Shown: positions 7,857 through 12,037 of the stretch, piece by piece
Numbering within the stretch: position 1 is the first letter of the stretch
Layout of the letters: every line of letters begins with the position of its first letter
Source: an uncultured Brachyspira sp.
Lineage (GTDB): Bacteria; Spirochaetota; Brachyspiria; Brachyspirales; Brachyspiraceae
Reading direction: 5' to 3'
NCBI RefSeq assembly: GCF_949287625.1
Contig: NZ_CASEGO010000100.1
Coordinates: 1-12,037 of the forward strand
Length of the DNA stretch: 12,037 nucleotides
The notes under the pieces: generated by a model
What the model saw: only the letters and a program-made list of their open reading frames with translations
Database searches by the model: none
What the model was told of the DNA's origin: nothing
Translations under genes and position numbers: made by a program

Positions 7857-7893
7857 AAAGGCAAGAGTAATAATGATATTAACTCCTGCCTTT
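7857..7893. terminator. Bidirectional terminator between ankyrin gene and hydA
   Basis: AAAGGCA (7857-7863) pairs with TGCCTTT (7887-7893), and the stem continues through a wobble pair into GAGT/ACTC. On the minus strand the stem runs into TTTTT, ending hydA. On the plus strand it runs into TTTAATTATT, ending the ankyrin gene. It lies 12 bases after the ankyrin stop and 25 bases past the hydA stop, as expected for convergent genes. Confidence 0.8.
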
Positions 7894-7918
7894 AATTATT
7901 ACTTATTTTAATAAATTA

Positions 7919-9391
7919 TCAGTCTTTTTTTACTTCGGTACCAGTAGAAGCGTATCTTTGTAATTGAACAGCAGCAGCTTTAGGATTTTTTACTACGCAA
8001 GGACCTCCTACGCAGCCTCCATTACAAGCCATAACCTCAACAAGATTAGGTGTATCAGCGGTAACAGGAGTTTCTCCAGACTGAACTTTACCGTATCCTT
8101 TAAGCTGTTTCATACCCTCTTTATCTAGTCCGTTAATAACAGCAGATTTTAATTTTTCAGGGTGTTTTAATCTTATTTTAACAGCTTCAGCTACACCGCC
8201 GCTCATAGCATATTTTCTTCCAGAAGCAGTAGGAACGGTTTCTATATCCAAGTCCGGCTCTTTAGCAACTTCTGTACCAGTAGCTATAAATAAAGCATCA
8301 AGCTCTTCCATAGATAAACAATAATCTACCAAATCATCATCTATGCTTTCTCTTCTCTTAGCAAGACAAGGACCTATAAAAACATTAACAGCCTCAGGAT
8401 CTTCAGCATGCATCATTTCAGCAGTATAATGCATAGGAGTTTTAGTTTCGGATACACAAGGAATCAATTCAGGTACATGTTTTCTAACAGCTTTAACATA
8501 AGCAGGACAGCATGAAGTAGTCATAAGTTTATCTCCTCTCTCCATTCTCTCTTCAAACTCAGCTGCTTCTCTGTCAGAAGTAACATCAGCACCTAAAGCT
8601 ACCTCCCAAACTTTGTTAAATCCTATTTTTAATAAAGCACTTTTTAATTGCCCTGGTTTAGCATTAAACTGCGAAGCTATGGCTGGAGCATACATAACAT
8701 TAACTTTTTTATCTTCTTTCAAGTGTTTTAAAACATCTAAAAGCTGCCCCTTATCCATCATAGCACTGAAAGGACATTCTCTCATACAATTTCCGCAGAA
8801 TATACATTTATGATAATCTATTACTTCTTTACCCTGTTCATTTTTATTAATTGCTCCTACAGGGCAGGATTCCTCACAAGGAACAGGTATATATATAATA
8901 GCATGATAAGGACAATTTTTTAAACATAATCCGCAGTTTATACATTTGCTGCTGTCTATATGTGCCCTTTTTTCATCTAAAATAGTAATTGCATTTTTAG
9001 GACAGTTCATCATACAAGGTCTTGCCAAACAAGCCTGACAAGCATTAGTAACCATAAAATTTGCCCTAACACAAGCATTGCAGGCCTCATCAAGTACGGT
9101 AAGCATAGGCCAAGTTGGTTTTTCTCTCTCTAATGCCAATTTAGCATATTCAGATAATGGTATTCCGCTGTCTTCTTTACCTTCAACGCTTATACCAAGT
9201 CTAGCCATAATTCTATTTTTTATGATTTCCCTATCATTATGTATACAGCATCTTATAGATTTACTATCTCTTGGTATAATTTCTATAGGCAATCTATCTA
9301 TATCCTCTATTAATCTGTCTTCAATAAACATTAATGCTATTTTTACCAAAATTTCCTTTTTTAATTGAGAGGCATTATTATTAATATTCAC
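7919..9391 (-). CDS. hydA: Monomeric [FeFe]-hydrogenase, group B-like
   Basis: A 490-residue enzyme that interconverts protons plus electrons and H2 at an H-cluster. The N-terminal half carries ferredoxin-like cysteine sets: C104/C107, C118/C121/C126/C130, C150/C153/C156/C160, C172/C176, and C196/C199/C202/C206. The catalytic half has L1 TSCCPAY (292-298), L2 GPCLAKRRE (340-348) and L3 EVMACNGGCVGGP (452-464). These supply the four cysteine ligands (C295, C342, C456, C460) and the proton-transfer cysteine C294. L2 has GPC rather than MPC, and L3 has GGP rather than GGGxP, which matches group B rather than the well-studied group A. The start is GTG with AGGAG eight bases upstream; the ATG alternatives are internal. 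No partner subunit is adjacent, so the electron donor (probably ferredoxin) is inferred. It is soluble: no signal or membrane segment. Confidence 0.93.
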   Translation of the reverse strand: MNINNNASQLKKEILVKIALMFIEDRLIEDIDRLPIEIIPRDSKSIRCCIHNDREIIKNRIMARLGISVEGKEDSGIPLSEYAKLALEREKPTWPMLTVLDEACNACVRANFMVTNACQACLARPCMMNCPKNAITILDEKRAHIDSSKCINCGLCLKNCPYHAIIYIPVPCEESCPVGAINKNEQGKEVIDYHKCIFCGNCMRECPFSAMMDKGQLLDVLKHLKEDKKVNVMYAPAIASQFNAKPGQLKSALLKIGFNKVWEVALGADVTSDREAAEFEERMERGDKLMTTSCCPAYVKAVRKHVPELIPCVSETKTPMHYTAEMMHAEDPEAVNVFIGPCLAKRRESIDDDLVDYCLSMEELDALFIATGTEVAKEPDLDIETVPTASGRKYAMSGGVAEAVKIRLKHPEKLKSAVINGLDKEGMKQLKGYGKVQSGETPVTADTPNLVEVMACNGGCVGGPCVVKNPKAAAVQLQRYASTGTEVKKD

Positions 9392-9421
9392 CTTCTATTC
9401 TCCTGTTATTTTTAAGTGATT

Positions 9422-9449
9422 TGATATTAAATTAAATAAACTAATATCA
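9422..9449. promoter_or_regulatory. 8-bp dyad in the hydA leader
   Basis: TGATATTA (9422-9429) and TAATATCA (9442-9449) are exact inverted copies separated by 12 bases. They lie between the predicted hydA transcription start and its Shine-Dalgarno. It could be an operator or an RNA hairpin. I recognise no known regulator consensus, and chance dyads are frequent in AT-rich DNA. Confidence 0.3.
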
Positions 9450-9464
9450 TTTTTATTATCATAC

Positions 9465-9492
9465 ATTATAATATGAAGTTTAATTTTTTCAA
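9465..9492 (-). promoter_or_regulatory. Promoter of hydA
   Basis: On the minus strand TTGAAA (9487-9492), 16 bases, then a perfect TATAAT (9465-9470). Initiation near 9458 gives a leader of about 66 bases that contains the dyad at 9422-9449 and AGGAG (9400-9404). Confidence 0.6.
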
Positions 9493-9613
9493 GTATAATA
9501 TTCAAATTATGTACAAAAATTTATTGTATATAGTATTCATATTAAATATGTAATAATCAGATAAAAATATAAAATAAAAACATATTAAATTAAATAAAAA
9601 ACTAGTTTATTTC

Positions 9614-9642
9614 TTGACAAACGATGATCAAATAACTATATT
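9614..9642 (+). promoter_or_regulatory. Promoter of alanine dehydrogenase gene
   Basis: TTGACA (9614-9619) is a perfect -35, followed by 17 bases and TATATT (9637-9642). Initiation near 9649 would give a leader of about 70 bases ending in AAAGGAG. The 326-base gap shared with the divergent hydA otherwise holds only the hydA promoter and two dyads. Confidence 0.7.
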
Positions 9643-9645
9643 GTA

Positions 9646-9667
9646 TGTATATAGAATTTTATATACA
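9646..9667. promoter_or_regulatory. 8-bp dyad at the ald transcription start
   Basis: TGTATATA (9646-9653) and TATATACA (9660-9667) are exact inverted copies with a 6-base loop, directly downstream of the -10. The position fits a repressor site overlapping the start, or a 5' hairpin. No family consensus is recognised. Confidence 0.35.
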
Positions 9668-9717
9668 ACATAATATACTTCTATATAAAGTAATTTTAAT
9701 TTTAAAGGAGTTTTTAT

Positions 9718-10830
9718 ATGCTTATAGGATGCCCAAAAGAAATTAAAAATCAAGAGTACAGAGTTGGATTAACACCAGCTAATGCCGCAGATTATATACT
9801 GCATGGCAATAAAGTAATTATGGAAAAAGGTGCAGGAGAAGGGTCTGGATTTAGTGATGAAGAATATAAAAAAGTTGGTGCTGAAATAGCTGATAAAAAA
9901 AGAGTATTTGAAGCAGATATGATTATTAAGGTAAAAGAACCTATAGAAGAAGAATATGAATATTTCAGAGAAAATCAAATATTATACACTTATCTGCATT
10001 TAGCTGCTGATAAACCTTTAACTGAAATGCTTTTAAAGAAAAAAATAAGATCAATAGCATACGAAACAATGAAAGATGAAATGAATCAGCTGCCTTGTTT
10101 AGCTCCTATGAGCGGAATAGCTGGAAGATTATCTATTCAGGAAGCTGCTAAGTATATGGAAAAGAAATTCGGAGGAGAAGGCGTATTATTAGGCGGTGTT
10201 CCGGGGGTACAAAAAGCAAATGTTGTTATATTAGGTGCTGGTGTTGTAGGTCTTAATGCAGCTCAAATAGCTATGGGATTTGGAGCTAATGTATCTATTA
10301 CTGATATTAATGTAGCAAGACTATCGTACATAGATCAAATATTTAATATGAGAATAAATACATATTTTAGTGCTCCTTCTACTTTAGAAGAGTTATTTAA
10401 AACTGCTGATGTTGTGATTGGAAGCGTACTTATACCAGGTGCTAAAGCTCCTAAACTCTTAAGAAAAGAACATTTAAAAATTATGAAAAAAGGAGCTGTA
10501 ATAGTAGATGTTGCTATTGACCAAGGCGGATGCTTTGAAACATCTCACCCTACTACTCATGATGATCCTATATTTATAGTAGATGATATTGTTCATTACT
10601 GTGTCGCCAATATGCCGGGGGCTGTGGCAAGAACTTCTACTATAGCACTTACCAATTCTACAACTCATTATGGAATAATGCTTGCAGAAAAAGGATTAGA
10701 AGAAATTTGCAAAACAAATAATACTTTGCTTACTGGACTTAATACTTATAATGGAAAATGTACATTTAAAGGTGTTGCTGAAGCATTTGATATTGAATAT
10801 ACAGATCCTAAAGCAGCATTAGCAAATTAA
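9718..10830 (+). CDS. ald: Alanine dehydrogenase (NAD-dependent)
   Basis: Catalyses reversible oxidative deamination of L-alanine to pyruvate and ammonia with NAD+ (EC 1.4.1.1), in the cytoplasm. The 370-residue length is normal. The N-terminal signature MLIGCPKEIKNQEYRVGLTP carries the substrate arginine R15. The lysine of the VKEP motif (K73), H94, E116 and the catalytic aspartate D268 (in VDVAIDQGGCFET, 263-275) are all present. A Rossmann GAGVVG lies at 173-178, with D196 to bind the NAD ribose, so NAD rather than NADP is expected. The HYCVANMPGAVARTST signature follows. AAAGGAG lies seven bases before the ATG, under a consensus promoter; a clean terminator follows. In a fermenter it may make alanine while regenerating NAD+, or use alanine as a carbon source; the direction cannot be read from sequence. 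Confidence 0.97.
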   Translation: MLIGCPKEIKNQEYRVGLTPANAADYILHGNKVIMEKGAGEGSGFSDEEYKKVGAEIADKKRVFEADMIIKVKEPIEEEYEYFRENQILYTYLHLAADKPLTEMLLKKKIRSIAYETMKDEMNQLPCLAPMSGIAGRLSIQEAAKYMEKKFGGEGVLLGGVPGVQKANVVILGAGVVGLNAAQIAMGFGANVSITDINVARLSYIDQIFNMRINTYFSAPSTLEELFKTADVVIGSVLIPGAKAPKLLRKEHLKIMKKGAVIVDVAIDQGGCFETSHPTTHDDPIFIVDDIVHYCVANMPGAVARTSTIALTNSTTHYGIMLAEKGLEEICKTNNTLLTGLNTYNGKCTFKGVAEAFDIEYTDPKAALAN

Positions 10831-10861
10831 ACAAATTAAAAATAAATTTTATTACACCATT

Positions 10862-10894
10862 GCCGTAAAGTTTAATCAGCTTTACGGCTTTAAT
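10862..10894 (+). terminator. Rho-independent terminator of ald
   Basis: GCCGTAAAG (10862-10870) and CTTTACGGC (10880-10888) form a perfect 9-bp stem with a 9-base loop, followed by TTTAATTT. It lies 31 bases after the ald stop. Confidence 0.85.
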
Positions 10895-10924
10895 TTAAAA
10901 TTATAAAAAATGCATATAAATATA

Positions 10925-10953
10925 TTGACTTTAATACTTATTTAATATAGTAT
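10925..10953 (+). promoter_or_regulatory. Candidate orphan promoter downstream of ald
   Basis: TTGACT (10925-10930) is followed by TAGTAT (10948-10953) at 17 bases, or by the better TATAGT (10946-10951) at 15 bases. It lies after the ald terminator and before a second plus-strand terminator, with no open reading frame between. It could drive a small RNA; chance occurrence is possible. Confidence 0.35.
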
Positions 10954-11008
10954 TACTACTAAAAATAACAGTTTATGTAATTTACTAAAAACTGTTTACT
11001 ATATTAAA
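10941..11008. repeat. Nested inverted repeat between ald and plsC
   Basis: An outer perfect 12-bp pair, TTTAATATAGTA (10941-10952) with TACTATATTAAA (10997-11008), encloses an inner perfect 8-bp pair, AACAGTTT (10967-10974) with AAACTGTT (10989-10996). The two right arms abut, while the left arms are 14 bases apart. The whole would fold as one long hairpin with a bulge. It could be an RNA structure, a protein site, or a small palindromic repeat. Confidence 0.5.
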
Positions 11009-11084
11009 GAGAATTATCAATTTTTTATAAGTACATAAAACTCCAAAATCGCTATAAGTTATTCTTGTAGCGATTTACTTTTTT
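10957..11084 (+). ncRNA. Candidate small RNA of about 125 nt
   Basis: The candidate is defined by a promoter-like sequence (10925-10953) and an intrinsic terminator ending at 11084. The interval has no start codon with a usable frame. It would contain the 8-bp hairpin at 10967-10996 and the 13-bp terminator stem. The main argument is that the terminator's T run is on the plus strand although ald already has its own terminator upstream. I recognise no known RNA family, and the 5' end is a guess. A backup ald terminator is the simplest alternative. Confidence 0.3.
11046..11084 (+). terminator. Strong intrinsic terminator, plus-strand oriented
   Basis: AAATCGCTATAAG (11046-11058) pairs with CTTGTAGCGATTT (11064-11076) over 13 bp with one wobble and a 5-base loop. 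It is followed on the plus strand by TTTTTT (11079-11084). On the minus strand only one T precedes GGAG, so it is a poorer terminator for plsC, although it may still serve that gene 90 bases past its stop. The remainder of the gap to plsC holds only a 16-base perfect AT palindrome (11100-11115). Confidence 0.7.
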
Positions 11085-11165
11085 AAAGTTATAAATTATT
11101 TTTTATTAATAAAAATTGATTGACGATTCATATAAACTAGTAATGGGCAGATAATTTTTTATAGT

Positions 11166-11903
11166 TTATTTTATATTTTTAAGCTCATTATAATTCTTAT
11201 CCATAATTTCATACCAATAATTTAATTTGGCATTATCATCTCCCTCTATATCTTTTAAATAGAAAGGTTTTAAAAATCTTACTTTTATTTTTCTAAAAGG
11301 ATTAATTCTAATACTCTTTGCCTTCATAATATCTCTAGTTCCATATATAACAACAGGCAGTATTTCTATATCAGGGCATCTTTCTGCTATTTTTAATATC
11401 CCTCTTTTAGGCTTTCTTATTTCTCCGTCAGCACTTCTGCTTCCTTCAGGATATATAACTATACTAGTACCATTTTTCAATCTGTCTTCCATATCATCTA
11501 TAGATTTTACAGCACCTACAGTACCGCGTTTTACAAATATATAATTGGCAAGCGACATACCAAAACCTATTAAAGGTACTTTTCCGTAAGTGTCTTTTGA
11601 AACAAAAGCATATGACTTTTTAAATATTGAAAAACATGCAAATATATCAAATGAACTTTGATGATTAGGAGTAAGGAGGTATGTTTTATTAGGATCATAA
11701 TTTTCTTTTCCCTCCAAATCAAAGGAGATAAAAGCCATTTTCATAAGCCCTCTTCCCCAAACTTTCGCCATTGAATGCACCCAATATTTTGCTTTCTTTT
11801 TACTAAATATACGTATAAACGGATAAATAGGAAATGCTATAATAATGCATAATAATGTATGGATAAATCCCAACAAAAAATAAATTAAACTAAACAATAT
11901 CAT
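11166..11903 (-). CDS. plsC: PlsC-type 1-acylglycerol-3-phosphate acyltransferase
   Basis: Likely acylates lysophosphatidic acid to phosphatidic acid in phospholipid synthesis at the inner face of the membrane. The 245 residues contain the acyltransferase motifs in order: NHQSSFD (80-86, catalytic His and Asp), YIFVKRG (121-127), YPEGSRS (151-157) and ILPVVIYG (181-188). A hydrophobic N-terminus, about 2-30, would anchor it to the membrane. Length is typical. The ATG at 11903 is the first start after an in-frame stop four codons upstream, and no Shine-Dalgarno is visible; a TATAAT ends about 11 bases before it, so a leaderless or near-leaderless message is possible. An IS end lies about 38 bases upstream. 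Acyl chain and acceptor specificity cannot be read; related lysophospholipid acyltransferases are an alternative. Confidence 0.9.
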   Translation of the reverse strand: MILFSLIYFLLGFIHTLLCIIIAFPIYPFIRIFSKKKAKYWVHSMAKVWGRGLMKMAFISFDLEGKENYDPNKTYLLTPNHQSSFDIFACFSIFKKSYAFVSKDTYGKVPLIGFGMSLANYIFVKRGTVGAVKSIDDMEDRLKNGTSIVIYPEGSRSADGEIRKPKRGILKIAERCPDIEILPVVIYGTRDIMKAKSIRINPFRKIKVRFLKPFYLKDIEGDDNAKLNYWYEIMDKNYNELKNIK

Positions 11904-11914
11904 ATCAATAGTTT

Positions 11915-11920
11915 ATTATA
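11915..11920 (-). promoter_or_regulatory. Possible -10 box for plsC
   Basis: On the minus strand a perfect TATAAT ends 11 bases before the plsC ATG. Initiation about seven bases on would leave about five leader bases, which agrees with the missing Shine-Dalgarno. No good -35 is present at 16-18 bases; TTGATA sits at only 13. Evidence is therefore partial. Confidence 0.3.
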
Positions 11921-11941
11921 AAAATAAAAAATTATCAATAT

Positions 11942-12037
11942 TGCACGGGTTCCATACATATTGCATTTAAGTATTCCTTAATTTCTTAAAGTATAGCATA
12001 GGAGTATCATAATTTAAAGTAGAATGTATTCTTTTAT
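11942..12037 (-). mobile_element. 3' end of an IS3-like insertion sequence
   Basis: The transposase C-terminus at 11967-12037 is followed by about 25 non-coding bases. These end, reading on the minus strand, in GGAACCCGTGCA, compatible with the terminal TG...CA of IS3-family ends. The opposite end is outside the window, so the boundary at 11942, the inverted repeat and any target duplication are unconfirmed. Confidence 0.45.
11967..12037 (-). CDS. Transposase C-terminus, IS3/IS481-like (partial)
   Basis: Translating the minus strand from the right edge gives KRIHSTLNYDTPMLYFKKLR and then NT and a TAA stop at 11967-11969. The RIHSTLNYDTP stretch is the well-known ending of IS3-family OrfB and related DDE transposases, just after the integrase core (compare the usual HSxLGYxTP pattern). 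Only 23 codons are inside the window, so catalytic residues, intactness and exact family cannot be judged. It reads in the same direction as plsC and ends 63 bases before the plsC start. Confidence 0.75.
   Translation of the reverse strand, partial: KRIHSTLNYDTPMLYFKKLRNT

Noticed and set aside
8613..9368. Plus-strand open frames antisense to hydA (8613-8813 and 9078-9368)
   Set aside because: They lie opposite the conserved cysteine-rich coding sequence, lack start signals and resemble no protein family.
9643..9717. Riboswitch in the ald leader
   Set aside because: The leader is about 70 bases, AT-only apart from a few positions, and shows one small hairpin rather than an aptamer plus expression platform.
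9405..9717. FNR- or Rex-type operators in the hydA-ald divergent region
   Set aside because: I looked for TTGAT-N4-ATCAA and TTGTGAA-type dyads and found none with acceptable match. The dyads present have different sequences.
9769..10668. Minus-strand open frames antisense to ald (9769-9978 and 10474-10668)
   Set aside because: Composition shadows of a well-conserved gene, without start signals.
1..12037. CRISPR array, or a defence or biosynthetic system
   Set aside because: No regularly spaced direct repeats, Cas-like genes or other recognisable defence or biosynthetic proteins are present. The genes are ordinary metabolic, sensory and surface genes.

Overview
The window is very AT-rich, with TAA/TTA-heavy intergenic stretches. 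Its gene set is an [FeFe]-hydrogenase with its HydG maturase and TM1266-type regulator, a methyl-accepting chemotaxis receptor, TPR and secreted ankyrin-repeat proteins, alanine dehydrogenase and a PlsC-type acyltransferase. This suits an anaerobic, fermentative, motile spirochaete, most likely Brachyspira. The genus is inferred from gene content, base composition and a GC-rich intergenic element of a kind I associate with that genus; no 16S or other marker is present.

Layout. Bases 1-555 hold no gene. They contain a GC-rich, hairpin-rich island bracketed by two near-consensus promoters; one of these is a symmetric bidirectional promoter sharing a palindromic -10. A terminator-like hairpin follows. 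Bases 556-2266 (minus strand) are an operon of a TM1266-family regulator and then hydG. Bases 2414-4252 (minus) encode a Cache-type chemoreceptor with its own consensus promoter. Bases 4625-6922 (minus) are a two-gene operon: an exported LamG/fibronectin-III-like protein, then a cytoplasmic TPR protein. Both start at GTG. Bases 7209-7844 (plus) encode a secreted ankyrin protein, separated by a bidirectional terminator from the convergent hydA (7919-9391, minus). Divergent from hydA is alanine dehydrogenase (9718-10830, plus). The 335 bases between ald and the convergent plsC hold the ald terminator, a promoter-like sequence, a nested inverted repeat and a second plus-strand terminator, together a candidate small RNA gene. 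The right end carries the 3' end of an IS3-like transposase, with its presumed IS terminus about 38 bases upstream of plsC.

How the genes work together. HydG makes the CO and cyanide ligands of the H-cluster that HydA needs. hydE and hydF are absent from the window and must lie elsewhere if the enzyme is active. HydA, a group B-like enzyme, would dispose of fermentative electrons as H2. Alanine dehydrogenase is another redox outlet or inlet, interconverting pyruvate plus ammonia and alanine with NADH. The hydrogenase structural gene and its maturation operon are about 5.7 kb apart with separate promoters, so shared control would have to act in trans. The chemoreceptor, TPR, LamG/FN3 and ankyrin proteins lie between them with no evident metabolic link.
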